Positions 1 to 8,094 of a DNA stretch of 33,381 nt are shown in pieces. Below the pieces are notes generated by a model, which ran no database searches, was not told the DNA's origin, and saw nothing but the letters and a program-made list of their open reading frames with translations. Position numbers and translations under genes: made by a program. The DNA is from Chlamydiota bacterium (GTDB lineage: Bacteria > Chlamydiota > Chlamydiia > Chlamydiales > Rhabdochlamydiaceae): the NCBI GenBank assembly GCA_003228815.1, contig QIGB01000098.1, positions 1 to 33,381 on the forward strand, given 5' to 3'. The stretch's first letter is position 1. Each line of letters opens with the position of its first letter.

Positions 1-182
1 AAGAAACCATTTTTATGTAAATCTCTCTTTTTAATTAAAAATTTCTTAATATTATAAAAAACAGTCTATAATAAATGCAAGGGAAATTTTCAAGACTGAT
101 TGTCGCTTCTGGCTGAGATAATACTTACCCCATAACTTTTTAAAGGGTGGAGCAGTTTCCCTGGAAAAATAAATTAGAAAAA

Positions 183-191
183 TGTTATACT
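183..191 (+). promoter_or_regulatory. Extended -10 promoter for the SGNH-like gene
   Basis: TGTTATACT matches the extended -10 pattern TGnTATAAT with one mismatch. It lies about 40 bases upstream of the ATG at 233. No good -35 is visible, which is usual for extended -10 promoters. The leader carries AGGGAG about 7 bases before the start. The rest of 1-232 is AT-rich and shows no gene; another TATAAT at 67-72 has no partner -35. Confidence 0.5.
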
Positions 192-232
192 AGAAGCCTT
201 TCAGGCATGTTTTCAAAAAGAGGGAGTAGTTT

Positions 233-1357
233 ATGCCTTCAGTACCTTCACAATATGTTCATACTCTAGGTGATTCAACACTCGATAATCTTTATTGGAT
301 GTTGGATGATGCAAAAGTTGAGAAGCTCTACAGGAGCCTCCCTTCCGAAGATCGATGGGAATCTTTTGTCGACCAAGCCGACCCCCTGGTACAAGAAGCA
401 AAACAACGTTCTGTAGAGGGAAAATTAAGGGAAAAAGGGCATCAAGTATTCAGCCATGCCTATGATGGGTTTACAACAGTATCAGTTTTGGGAAGCGATC
501 AGATTGGATATGTTTTAGGTACCAGTACTAAGTCAGGACTCTATAAAAATGAAAAACAACCACCCGGGACTACCCTTGATCGATGGGATCGCGTTTCTGT
601 TTCTCCTTTAGAAGAGTTGCAAAAAAAAGTATCTCAACATCCAGATGCAACCCATTATATCGCACTGAGTGTTGGAGGAAACGATTTTCGAGTAAATCTT
701 GGCAATCCTTGGCGTTTGATTCGAGATATTACTCAAGTACAGAAACGGTACCTGCAAATTGTTGACAAGATTAAAAAATTACCGGGTAACATCAAACCTC
801 TCCTGATCTTTCAATACCGAACAGATGCAAATGATGATCCTTATTACATTTACACTCTTTTTAAAATTATCGGAACGGTCGCAGTAGTGGCGCAAATAGC
901 AAGCTTTGCTTTATTGACCGCCCCTGTTTGGATTCTTGCTGGAAAAATCTCGGCCTTAACAGGTGGAATTCTCGCTCTCGTTGGAGCAACTGTACTATAT
1001 GTAAGTAGAAAAGCAGTCCCACTATCCGTAACAGAAAATTTCCTATTAGGGAAAGGGATTAGTATGTCGATGTTCGGTGGAATGCTGGAATCATTCTATC
1101 GGCCCATCATCAATCACGCAAAAGCAAACCGAATTCCCATCTTGGATTTGCCCAATACATTTAATCCCCATAAACGCTTATATACTTGTGGGATTGAGCC
1201 CAATGAGGAAGGAGGAGCACTCATCGCTGAAGGGATTGATCACATTGTGAGAAACCATGATTTCTCAGAGGGAAGTGTTCTTTATTCAAAAGCGGATGGG
1301 AAAGCATCTTATAGTGGGGTGGCTAATCAAGGTTCCTCTGCTTGGAAAGTTGCCTAG
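233..1357 (+). CDS. SGNH/GDSL-hydrolase-like protein with inserted membrane segment
   Basis: A 374-residue protein resembling SGNH/GDSL esterases. Block I is GDS at residues 13-15 (putative nucleophile Ser15), a possible block II Gly lies in DGFTT (78-82), and block III is GGND at 148-151. A block V-like segment, IEPNEEGG, lies at 321-328, but Glu stands where the catalytic His is expected and Cys where the Asp is expected. Residues about 207-260 form hydrophobic segments, unusual for a soluble SGNH enzyme, so it may be membrane-anchored or membrane-inserted. It is a single-gene unit with its own promoter, the Shine-Dalgarno AGGGAG, and a terminator about 120 bases downstream. The substrate is unknown (a lipid or acyl ester if active). 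It could be an inactive homologue or a family with different catalytic chemistry. Confidence 0.6.
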   Translation: MPSVPSQYVHTLGDSTLDNLYWMLDDAKVEKLYRSLPSEDRWESFVDQADPLVQEAKQRSVEGKLREKGHQVFSHAYDGFTTVSVLGSDQIGYVLGTSTKSGLYKNEKQPPGTTLDRWDRVSVSPLEELQKKVSQHPDATHYIALSVGGNDFRVNLGNPWRLIRDITQVQKRYLQIVDKIKKLPGNIKPLLIFQYRTDANDDPYYIYTLFKIIGTVAVVAQIASFALLTAPVWILAGKISALTGGILALVGATVLYVSRKAVPLSVTENFLLGKGISMSMFGGMLESFYRPIINHAKANRIPILDLPNTFNPHKRLYTCGIEPNEEGGALIAEGIDHIVRNHDFSEGSVLYSKADGKASYSGVANQGSSAWKVA

Positions 1358-1478
1358 CCTTCTCGATCATAGACATTGCGCGATGAGCATAAGTTTCGGT
1401 TCCTTTTTTGCATTTCTTTAATCTTTAGGCTATAGAGATTCAAGGATGGAATACGAAAAAAAGTTAATTCCTCCTTTT

Positions 1479-1502
1479 GTCTCACAGTTTGTGAGACTTT
1501 TT
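1479..1502 (+). terminator. Rho-independent terminator after the SGNH-like gene
   Basis: A perfect 8-bp stem, GTCTCACA / TGTGAGAC, with a 3-base loop is followed by TTTTT. It lies in the convergent gap between the plus-strand SGNH gene and the minus-strand VIT gene. The T-run is only on the plus-strand side, so it serves the SGNH gene. Confidence 0.75.
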
Positions 1503-1508
1503 CATAGA

Positions 1509-1546
1509 CAATTCAGTTGACCAATAACAATTCAGTTGATCAATAA
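1509..1546. repeat. Two tandem 19-bp repeats at the 3' end of the VIT gene
   Basis: Two adjacent 19-bp units (CAATTCAGTTGACCAATAA and the same with one C-to-T change). The second unit includes the VIT stop codon (1540-1542). The units lie directly behind the terminator hairpin. No function is known. Confidence 0.7.
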
Positions 1547-2301
1547 ATTCCTTTCAGAAAGGCACCAACTAAATAGGCTAGTCCCGCAGCACTCATCCCT
1601 ATCACGAGGGTTTGGAGGCCACTTTTGTACCATTTTTTTTCAACAAATTGCCCTTTTAGACTGCCTATGAGAAAAAATGCTATTGCTGTCATGAAAATGC
1701 TCCATAAAAAGGGTGCAGCTAATAGATTTGGAAGGAGCAAATTTACGATAAAGGGGAGGAGTGGAAAAATCCCAATGCACAAAAACGCAAAGAATGTGAT
1801 GGTGGCAGCTCTCAAAGGTGCACTCTTTTGAGCAGTAAACCCTAATTCATCTTTCATCATCGTGTCGAGCCATACCTTCACATCTGATGTAATCACAGAG
1901 ACGACTCGCTCCAACTCTTCTCCAGAAAATCCCTTTGCTTTGAAAATTTGTCGAATCTCTTCTTTTTCTCCTTCCGGAATCAGTTTGATATGAGATTGCT
2001 CTTCTCTTTCTAATTTGCTGCGCAATTCTTCTTCGGCTTTTGTCCCCGTGAAATTTCCTATTGCCATACTAAAACCGTCAGCAAGTAAGTTTGCAAGTCC
2101 AAGAATGATGATGATGGTAATCGATAGCCTAGCGCCTGCAACCCCTGCGACAACAGCAAATGTTGTGACGATTCCATCCATTGCTCCATAAATGAAGTCC
2201 TTGATTTGACTCCGTTTGGGAAGTTGTTTGAGCCTTTTACGGATTGCTGCAGAGGTATGCGATTTTTTCAGATCTTCAATGAATGTGTTTTTGTTTGCCA
2301 T
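1540..2301 (-). CDS. VIT1/CCC1-family iron/manganese transporter
   Basis: A 253-residue membrane protein of the vacuolar iron transporter (VIT1/CCC1) family, which moves Fe2+ or Mn2+ across membranes. The signature first helix (FIYGAMDGIVTTFAVVAG, about 36-53) and second helix (LGLANLLADGFSMAIGNF, about 67-84) are clear. Asp42 and Met79 sit where plant VIT1 has its pore metal ligands (inferred by motif). A Glu-rich cytosolic stretch (about 88-120) matches the family's metal-collecting domain. Three more helices follow. It is the last gene of a four-gene minus-strand operon, 6 bases after the DoxX-like gene. The likely role is export or storage of divalent metal; the direction cannot be told from sequence. 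Confidence 0.85.
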   Translation of the reverse strand: MANKNTFIEDLKKSHTSAAIRKRLKQLPKRSQIKDFIYGAMDGIVTTFAVVAGVAGARLSITIIIILGLANLLADGFSMAIGNFTGTKAEEELRSKLEREEQSHIKLIPEGEKEEIRQIFKAKGFSGEELERVVSVITSDVKVWLDTMMKDELGFTAQKSAPLRAATITFFAFLCIGIFPLLPFIVNLLLPNLLAAPFLWSIFMTAIAFFLIGSLKGQFVEKKWYKSGLQTLVIGMSAAGLAYLVGAFLKGIY

Positions 2302-2307
2302 ATTTAC

Positions 2308-2736
2308 CTAATCGTGGAGAGAGCCGATGAGAACCAGCCCTGCAGCAACAAGGACTAGGTTTTTGAAGATATATTGCCCCTCAAGGGTCAGTCCATACGG
2401 GATAATCGTAAATATGCCTTCAGGGGTGAGAAAGAGAGGAAGAAACAGCCCAGGAAATAAGAGAAAAAGGAGCCAGAGTCCGATCCGATTGAATCGTTTG
2501 ATGAAAAGACACAGGCCAATGACCATTTCCCATACGCCGACGAAAACAAAAAAATTGTATCCATTGAACCAGTGGGTTGCGTGGAAGACGATCTCTTCAG
2601 CAGGGCTGATTCCCATCACTTTTAAAAGACCAAACCAGAAGAAGATAATCCCCATTGCGTAGCGCAGGCAGACAATCGAGCGCTTTTTTAAATAGAGGGA
2701 AACTTTTCTTTCTATTTCGAGGTATTTTTCCTTCAT
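2308..2736 (-). CDS. DoxX-like small membrane protein
   Basis: A 142-residue protein with four predicted membrane helices after a short basic N-terminus. The pattern RYAMGIIFFWFGLLKVMG near residue 25-42, with later GxWEMVIGLCLF and a helix at the C-terminus, fits the DoxX/DUF417-like group of small quinone- or redox-associated membrane proteins whose function is mostly unproven. Its ATG shares one base with the stop of the upstream antiporter-like gene (TAATG), and GGGGG lies 7 bases before the start, so the two are translationally coupled. Membership of the ion-transport operon is clear from spacing; the biochemical role is not. Confidence 0.6.
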   Translation of the reverse strand: MKEKYLEIERKVSLYLKKRSIVCLRYAMGIIFFWFGLLKVMGISPAEEIVFHATHWFNGYNFFVFVGVWEMVIGLCLFIKRFNRIGLWLLFLLFPGLFLPLFLTPEGIFTIIPYGLTLEGQYIFKNLVLVAAGLVLIGSLHD

Positions 2737-4028
2737 TATGAGCCCCCTAGAACGTGCAAAAAGGTGATGATTGCCGACAGGAGAAGGCCTAGAGGAATTG
2801 CAATGAAGAGATGAAGAAAGGGTGAAATTGCATGGTGGGGAAAATGCTCTTTGAGTGTGAGCTTGGCAACAATATTCGCTGATTTTGCGATGATGGTGAG
2901 CCCTCCGCCGGCCAGGACGCCGAGATAGCTGAAGAATTGGGTGCTTGCCGATGCATTTTGCAGGGTTTCTTTCAGGGCTTCTAATGGGACGTGTTCATTG
3001 AGTCCGGTTAGGACGAAGGCGTAGCCGTAAGAGGTGATCCCTTCGACCCTCTCAAAGAGGGGAAGGACCCACCATTTTTGGAGACCTGCATGCATTTCTA
3101 GAGTGAATGTGAAAAATGCGATGATGAGGGGGAAGTAGAGTTGCAATCTCCCTTCTTCTCCTTTGATGCGATAGAAGGATTTATGGAGGATAACGACCAG
3201 GGCGAGCACCATGAGGAGCACATAGGGATTCCCTTTTCCAACAGAGGCGATAAAAAAGAGGAGGGCATAGAATATTTCTCTGAATGAGATTTTGATTTTT
3301 TTCGTCTCTTTTGCAAAACCAATTTGGAGCTGGGTAAATTCCTTTCGAAAGAGATATCCAACGCCAATGCAAATGCACAGGAGGGCAAAGAGTACTTTCC
3401 AGCCAAAGAGGGTGAAAATCTGCCAGTGGCTTAAGTCGCCATCGACGATTTTTAGAAAGAAACTGAAATTGAATGGGATGATTGTGGGTCCCACCGAAAT
3501 TCCGAGCAGGAGGAGGGCGAAAGTGAAATAGGTCAATTTTATGCTGGGCTTCAGAGAGAAAAACGAAGAGGAGAGCTGAAAGCCAACGAGGGCCATGATG
3601 GCGATTTCTGAAAAAATTCCGGTTAAGATGCTACTGAAGAGGATGATTCCGACCCAAAAGAAAAGAATTTGGTTTTTACATGCCGCACTCATTTTTTGCA
3701 TCAATGCATCGAAGAGGTTGTGCATCGGGCGAATGGTTGCCACAGTGATCAGGACAAAATAGGCGAATGGTTCGATCAGGTCGATCGATTTGAGAAAGTC
3801 AAAGGTGTTGGTCTGTCCCTCGTGAATGACCATCACAAGCAAAATGGGGATGAGCCAGATTCCAAAAATGAGGGCGGCATTGCCGAGAAAGGAATAACTT
3901 GAGAATGCGAAATTGTGTTTGTCTCTTTTGTTTTTCAGGTGGTGGGCGAGTTTGAGAAAATGATTCGAAAAAAAGACATGGAAAATCGCTATAAAGAAAA
4001 TGACTGTGGAAAAGACTTTAAAAAACAT
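2736..4028 (-). CDS. Putative Na+/H+ antiporter (PF07399-like)
   Basis: A 430-residue polytopic protein with about 11-12 hydrophobic segments. It resembles the 'putative Na+/H+ antiporter' family (PF07399) found in Chlamydiae and some other bacteria. Recognisable pieces are ATIRPMHNLFDALMQ (about 100-114) and the conserved C-terminal stretch starting AGGGLTIIAKSAN, followed by HFPHHAISP. The family's usual Asn-Ala-Pro-Asn motif after GGGLT is changed to AKSAN here, so transport may differ. The Shine-Dalgarno AAAAGG lies 4 bases before the ATG. It starts 36 bases after the Ca2+/cation exchanger and overlaps the DoxX-like gene. Transport activity is inferred from the family name and has little direct proof. 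Confidence 0.7.
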   Translation of the reverse strand: MFFKVFSTVIFFIAIFHVFFSNHFLKLAHHLKNKRDKHNFAFSSYSFLGNAALIFGIWLIPILLVMVIHEGQTNTFDFLKSIDLIEPFAYFVLITVATIRPMHNLFDALMQKMSAACKNQILFFWVGIILFSSILTGIFSEIAIMALVGFQLSSSFFSLKPSIKLTYFTFALLLLGISVGPTIIPFNFSFFLKIVDGDLSHWQIFTLFGWKVLFALLCICIGVGYLFRKEFTQLQIGFAKETKKIKISFREIFYALLFFIASVGKGNPYVLLMVLALVVILHKSFYRIKGEEGRLQLYFPLIIAFFTFTLEMHAGLQKWWVLPLFERVEGITSYGYAFVLTGLNEHVPLEALKETLQNASASTQFFSYLGVLAGGGLTIIAKSANIVAKLTLKEHFPHHAISPFLHLFIAIPLGLLLSAIITFLHVLGGS

Positions 4029-4064
4029 AATACCTTTTCATCAGAAATAACTCATTCATCCTCT

Positions 4065-5051
4065 TCAGACAACGGAAAAGTGAAAATAGAAGCTCCAACC
4101 GATGTAACAGGCGAAGATTGCAAGAAATAGGTAACCGTCTCGTCTGGTGAGATTTTTTTTTCGAAAAAGTGCTTGGATGACCCATAAAAGAACGGCTGCC
4201 ATAAAGGGGAGAATCTTCCAAACGAAGGAAAGATTGATTGTAGGATTCATGAGCATTAGCAACCCCATGACGAAAGAAATGTTGAGAAGGCTTGAGCCGA
4301 ATAGATCTCCAAGAGCAAGAGAGTATTCTTTTTTTTTGATGGCATGGATTCCGAGGACAAGTTCGGGAATGCTCGTTCCCACCGCGATTACCGTCCCTCC
4401 AAGCAATGTGAGGTTGATGTTCATGATTTTGGACAAGTTTATTGCAGCATGAACAGTGATCCAAGAGGCAAGTAAAAGAAGTCCTAAGCTTCCAAAAAGT
4501 TTGATTAGGATGTCGATTTTAGGAGAGATCTTTGCCTTTTTTTCGACCTTTTCCACTTCATGCTCAATTTCTTGAATTTCTTTCGTAGTATCTTGTTTGG
4601 GGAGGCCACCTTGGAACCAATAAACAGAACCCAAATAGGCGATCATGAGCAAGATTGCGTAAAAAATGCTGCCAGTCTCTGCGAGAAGAAATAAAATGAG
4701 GAGGAGGGTAATCATTGCCACTGCTTTAAAGAGCTTTTTTCTTAAAGGAGGAGAAATTTCGATCGTTGTTGCGAAGATAGCAAGAATGCCAAGGATGAGG
4801 CTCATGTTTGCAAAGGTGGAGCCGATGAGATCTCCAACAGAGAGTTCGGGTACTTTGTTAAGGGAGGAGACAATCGCAGAACTGATTTCGGGAAGAACTG
4901 TTGAAATCGCAAAGATGTAAAATCCTACGGTGAATTGATGGATCCCATAGATGGATGAAAAGCCCAATGCATTGCGCACAGAGAGATCGCCCATCTTCCA
5001 GAGGAGTACAAGGCCGACGATGAGTAAAACAACCTGAAAAGAAAGTTCCAT
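4065..5051 (-). CDS. CaCA-family Na+/Ca2+ (cation/proton) exchanger
   Basis: A 328-residue inner-membrane exchanger of the YrbG/CaCA type. The two inverted alpha-repeats are plain: one contains STVLPEISSAIVSSL and GDLIGSTFANMSLILG (about residues 50-90), the second contains GTSIPELVLGIHAI and GDLFGSSLLNISFVMG (about 226-266). The Glu in each PE motif is the usual cation ligand. A charged cytosolic loop (about 150-178) separates the halves. Length and topology (about 10 helices) are normal. It is the first gene of the four-gene minus-strand operon, with a TATGAT -10 and a 16-bp palindrome just upstream. The ion could be Ca2+ or another cation, exchanged for Na+, K+ or H+. Confidence 0.88.
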   Translation of the reverse strand: MELSFQVVLLIVGLVLLWKMGDLSVRNALGFSSIYGIHQFTVGFYIFAISTVLPEISSAIVSSLNKVPELSVGDLIGSTFANMSLILGILAIFATTIEISPPLRKKLFKAVAMITLLLILFLLAETGSIFYAILLMIAYLGSVYWFQGGLPKQDTTKEIQEIEHEVEKVEKKAKISPKIDILIKLFGSLGLLLLASWITVHAAINLSKIMNINLTLLGGTVIAVGTSIPELVLGIHAIKKKEYSLALGDLFGSSLLNISFVMGLLMLMNPTINLSFVWKILPFMAAVLLWVIQALFRKKNLTRRDGYLFLAIFACYIGWSFYFHFSVV

Positions 5052-5063
5052 GATTGTGACTCT

Positions 5064-5084
5064 ATCATAAGAAAATATTTTCTT
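5064..5084 (-). promoter_or_regulatory. Candidate promoter and 16-bp palindromic operator of the ion-transport operon
   Basis: On the minus strand TATGAT (5069-5064) is a reasonable -10 about 13 bases before the exchanger ATG. Immediately upstream, overlapping the -10 by one base, is the perfect 16-bp palindrome AAGAAAATATTTTCTT (5069-5084). A repressor bound there would block the -35/-10 spacer. No strong -35 is visible. The regulator is unknown, and an AT-rich palindrome could arise by chance. Confidence 0.4.
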
Positions 5085-5086
5085 GT

Positions 5087-5109
5087 AAAAAAGAGGGCCT
5101 TTTTAAGGC
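5087..5109 (-). terminator. Rho-independent terminator overlapping the hydrolase stop codon
   Basis: Read on the minus strand, GCCTT-AAA-AAGGC forms a 5-bp stem followed by CCTCTTTTTT. The first arm includes the TAA of the upstream hydrolase gene (5103-5105). It separates that gene from the ion-transport operon. Confidence 0.65.
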
Positions 5110-6521
5110 TTTCGGGTTTTTTCTAGAACCCAATTGGAGATGGTATTAAGGGTCAGTGGGGAAAGGGTCTCCTCGATCGTGGCATATTCAGATACAGCCC
5201 CCGTTTGACAGGTTTGGAAAAGGTGATTGTGCGCAGGAAGCTCTTTGACCGTGAAGTCTTTGTGCTTTGCCGACTTGAGAGTTTTTATGATCACGGGCAA
5301 GTTCTGCTTTGACGGCACTTGAAGGTCTTTCTCAGCGCCTAATGCGAGAATGGGAGCTTTCACTTTTTTTAAGGACTTTGTGGGGTCTAGGGTGAGAAAA
5401 TACCGAAACCAAGGCGTGGCGATCCGTTCAATAATCTCTTCCATATTGTCTGGATGAATGATGCCTATGCCTTCCTCTGCCATTTTTTCTTCCTTAGGAG
5501 CACTGGCAAAATAGGTTTCTAGTCCTGAGCGGAGTTGTTGTTTGAGCTTTTTGCAATCAGGCTGTTTTTTTACAATTGCAAACATCTTTTCTCGTAGTGC
5601 TTTGTCTTTCTGAATGTTCTCCTCACTGATTCCAAGGTTCCTTAGACGGATGATTCCTTGTTCATAGAGAATTTCTTCTCCGCTGACAACAGGGCCTGCC
5701 ATCATGACAACAAAGGCAATCTCCTTCGATTGTGCTGCCACCATGGTGGCAATGGTCCCTCCTTCGCTGTGACCAATCAATCCCATTTTTCTGGAGACAA
5801 ATTCTTTGCATGTCTTTAGGTATTTGATTCCAGCGAGGACATCACTTGCAAAATCAGCACTTGTCGCCGTTTGATAATTCCCTGTGGATTTGCCGATCCC
5901 TCGTTTATCGGAGCGCAAGGACCCGATCCCAAGACGGGCTAAGTGATCGGAAAGAACAAGAAAGGGTTTATGGCCATAAATAGTTTCATCACGATCGCAG
6001 GGACCAGAACCTGCTATGAGTAGAACAAAGGGGAAGGGACCTTTTCCATGAGGAAGAGTGAGTGTGCCGGATAAGGAGATGTTAGCAGCAGAATTTTCAT
6101 AAGTGATTTCTTCTGTAACATAGGGAAAAGGGGCTTTGGGAAGTTGGGGCCTTTTCCAGTCTTTTTTTTCAGCGAGGTTTCCCCGTATTAAGGTGAGGGG
6201 GATTTTCATCCCTCCTTGAGTGAATTTTCCTGCAATTTCATTATCTTCTATGATTCCCTCATAAGTAGCCCGAAGCTTCTTTATAGAAAATGTCAACATG
6301 CGATCTTCCACTTGAATCTTGTCAATCGGGATTCCTTTGGCATTTTGTTCAACAGAGTCCAATTTGGCATTGAGGTTTCCCTTTTCGTCTTTCTCTATAT
6401 GAAGAACAAGGGTGAGGGCTGTGCCACCTACATCCAAAGTGCCGGACCAGTCTCCCAGTGGCATCATTTGGGCAAACAGCATTTTTCCAAGAAGAATTGA
6501 AGCTATAAAAAGATATTTCAT
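5103..6521 (-). CDS. Exported alpha/beta hydrolase (serine aminopeptidase-like)
   Basis: From the ATG at 6521 the protein has 472 residues. This start is preferred over an upstream one because AAAAGG precedes it and it begins a signal peptide (MKYLFIASILLGKMLFAQ). Residues about 20-120 form a beta-rich N-terminal domain. The alpha/beta hydrolase core follows: oxyanion region AGSGPCDRDE (about 170-179), RSDKRGIGKS, nucleophile elbow GHSEGG with Ser252, then Asp in GAEKD (about 399) and His in AHNH (about 431-433). This layout matches secreted or periplasmic esterase/peptidase-like hydrolases common in Bacteroidetes and other Gram-negatives. The substrate is unknown. It is monocistronic, with a terminator at its stop codon, and diverges from the lipase gene. 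Confidence 0.75.
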   Translation of the reverse strand: MKYLFIASILLGKMLFAQMMPLGDWSGTLDVGGTALTLVLHIEKDEKGNLNAKLDSVEQNAKGIPIDKIQVEDRMLTFSIKKLRATYEGIIEDNEIAGKFTQGGMKIPLTLIRGNLAEKKDWKRPQLPKAPFPYVTEEITYENSAANISLSGTLTLPHGKGPFPFVLLIAGSGPCDRDETIYGHKPFLVLSDHLARLGIGSLRSDKRGIGKSTGNYQTATSADFASDVLAGIKYLKTCKEFVSRKMGLIGHSEGGTIATMVAAQSKEIAFVVMMAGPVVSGEEILYEQGIIRLRNLGISEENIQKDKALREKMFAIVKKQPDCKKLKQQLRSGLETYFASAPKEEKMAEEGIGIIHPDNMEEIIERIATPWFRYFLTLDPTKSLKKVKAPILALGAEKDLQVPSKQNLPVIIKTLKSAKHKDFTVKELPAHNHLFQTCQTGAVSEYATIEETLSPLTLNTISNWVLEKTRKP

Positions 6522-6612
6522 TTTCTGACCTTTTTGCCAAAATTTTCTCAAAAAACCGAGTAATCTGCAAGAGAAAATGTCCAAAATTATTCATGAATGG
6601 TATGATGGCTAC

Positions 6613-7317
6613 ATGAAGAATTATTTTTCGAAAAAAATCTTGCTTTTGATGACAGGGATGGTTTGTTGTTCTGTTTCTCTTTTTGGAGCGGAGACAGTCT
6701 ATTGTCTTCATGGATTCATGCGCAAATCTTCGAGCATGAACAAAATGGCAAAAGCTTTTGAAAAAGAGGGCTATGAAACGTATTGTTGGGATTATCCCAG
6801 TAGAGAAAAGACGATTGAACAACACGCTGAAGCTCTTCTAAGAGACCTGCAAGTAACAACAAGAAAATATCCTGGCGAGGCCATTCATTTTGTGACTCAT
6901 TCTTTAGGCGGGATTATTGTCCGTGCGGTCCACAATCACCCCAATTGCCCTGAAGAGGCCAAAATGGGACGTGCTGTCTTACTTGCTCCTCCAAATCAGG
7001 GAAGTTGCGCAGGGCAGTTCTTGAGTCATATCGGGCTTTTTCACAAGATTATGGGTGGAAAAGCGGGGAGACAGATTCTCTTTAGCGAAAATTTCGACTA
7101 TGTAGGGGAATTTCCAAAGGAAAAAGAGGTTCTGGTGATTTCGGGTACTTGTGGCTGGAATCCTGTTGTCGGAGGGGAAAATGATGGAAAAGTGAGTGTC
7201 CAAGAAAGTTGTCTCAATACTCCGCACAAGCATAAAACGCATTTCTCAGGTCATTCTTGGATGATGTATTCAGACACAGTGATCTACAATACGAAGATGT
7301 TTATCAATGGATCTTGA
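6613..7317 (+). CDS. Exported lipase-like alpha/beta hydrolase
   Basis: From the ATG at 6613 the protein has 234 residues starting with a clear signal peptide (MKNYFSKKILLLMTGMVCC, cleavage near FGA-ET). An in-frame ATG at 6577 would add 12 residues before it; neither start has a strong Shine-Dalgarno. HG at 33-34 is the oxyanion site, THSLGG at 95-100 the nucleophile elbow (Ser97), ENDGKVSV the probable Asp loop, and a late HFSGHSW supplies His. This is the compact PGAP1/lipase-type fold without a lid domain. The likely role is hydrolysis of a lipid or ester outside the cytoplasm. It converges with the glycosyltransferase with only 4 bases between the stops. Confidence 0.7.
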   Translation: MKNYFSKKILLLMTGMVCCSVSLFGAETVYCLHGFMRKSSSMNKMAKAFEKEGYETYCWDYPSREKTIEQHAEALLRDLQVTTRKYPGEAIHFVTHSLGGIIVRAVHNHPNCPEEAKMGRAVLLAPPNQGSCAGQFLSHIGLFHKIMGGKAGRQILFSENFDYVGEFPKEKEVLVISGTCGWNPVVGGENDGKVSVQESCLNTPHKHKTHFSGHSWMMYSDTVIYNTKMFINGS

Positions 7318-7321
7318 AAAT

Positions 7322-8068
7322 TCAGACGTCAGATTTTTTGCCTTTCTCGGCGAGTTTTAGATACTTGTAGAAAGCGGAATGGCCGTTGTACATGGAGATG
7401 ATGAATCCTTCCTTGCCTCCCAGGATACCGAGTTTGAATAGGTAGCTTTTGATGAAGGCAAACCAACTGTGGAAAAGGGCCTGTGGCACGGTGGCAATTT
7501 CTCCAGCATTTTGCTCGGCAAATAGTTCGCTATAGCATTGCATCTTATCGAGGAAATCGCCAATTTCTGCATAGGGTGTATGGAAAATGGGCTGTTTGAG
7601 GGGAGTGAGGAATAGATCTGAGGGTTTCACTTTTTCATGGACGAGATCTTCGCTAAATCCCGTCTTGCTCCGATGATAAAGGCGGGTGACCCAATCGGGA
7701 TGCCAGCCTCCACACCACTTAATTCGTTTCCCATTGAAAAAATTGTGCCTTTGGACGCTGTAAATTTTTTCGAGATCAAGCTCTAGGCTTAGAATTTCCT
7801 TTGACAGCTCTTTTGAGAGAATTTCATCGCTATCGATCGAAAGGATCCAATCGTGATTGGCGAGCTTTGCGGCATAATTATGCATGGGTCCAAATCCCAA
7901 AAAGGGAGAAAGGTGGACTTTCACATTGGCATATTTTTTTGCGATGGTGAGAGTCTCATCACTTGATCCGGAATCTAGAACAATTACTTCAGAAAAATTT
8001 CCGAGGGAATCGAGGGTTTTTTTCAGAGTTTTTTGACTATTTTTTGTCAGAATAGTAGCGGTAATCAT
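7322..8068 (-). CDS. WaaE-like family 2 glycosyltransferase
   Basis: A 248-residue cytoplasmic glycosyltransferase of GT2 fold. The N-terminal strand ITATILTKN, VLDSGSSDET (about 30-39) and the metal-binding SIDSDE (about 77-82) are standard. The segment HNFFNGKRIKWCGGWHPD, then RLYHR and VHEKV, is typical of WaaE/KdtX-like enzymes that add a hexose to the lipopolysaccharide inner core. That role fits but the acceptor is unproven. The start is the ATG at 8068; a GTG directly before it (8071) is possible. It diverges from the GMP reductase gene with only 14-26 bases between start codons, so its promoter must overlap its neighbour. Confidence 0.8.
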   Translation of the reverse strand: MITATILTKNSQKTLKKTLDSLGNFSEVIVLDSGSSDETLTIAKKYANVKVHLSPFLGFGPMHNYAAKLANHDWILSIDSDEILSKELSKEILSLELDLEKIYSVQRHNFFNGKRIKWCGGWHPDWVTRLYHRSKTGFSEDLVHEKVKPSDLFLTPLKQPIFHTPYAEIGDFLDKMQCYSELFAEQNAGEIATVPQALFHSWFAFIKSYLFKLGILGGKEGFIISMYNGHSAFYKYLKLAEKGKKSDV

Positions 8069-8094
8069 CACTCTACTATATCATGGAAACTGTT

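Noticed and set aside
1-232. Possible tRNA or small RNA in the left flank
   Set aside because: No cloverleaf or CCA end was found; only a promoter and a weak inverted repeat CAGTCT/AGACTG are visible.
4018-4464. Minus-strand frame of 148 codons at the exchanger/antiporter junction
   Set aside because: It overlaps the CaCA exchanger in another frame and covers its conserved second alpha-repeat.
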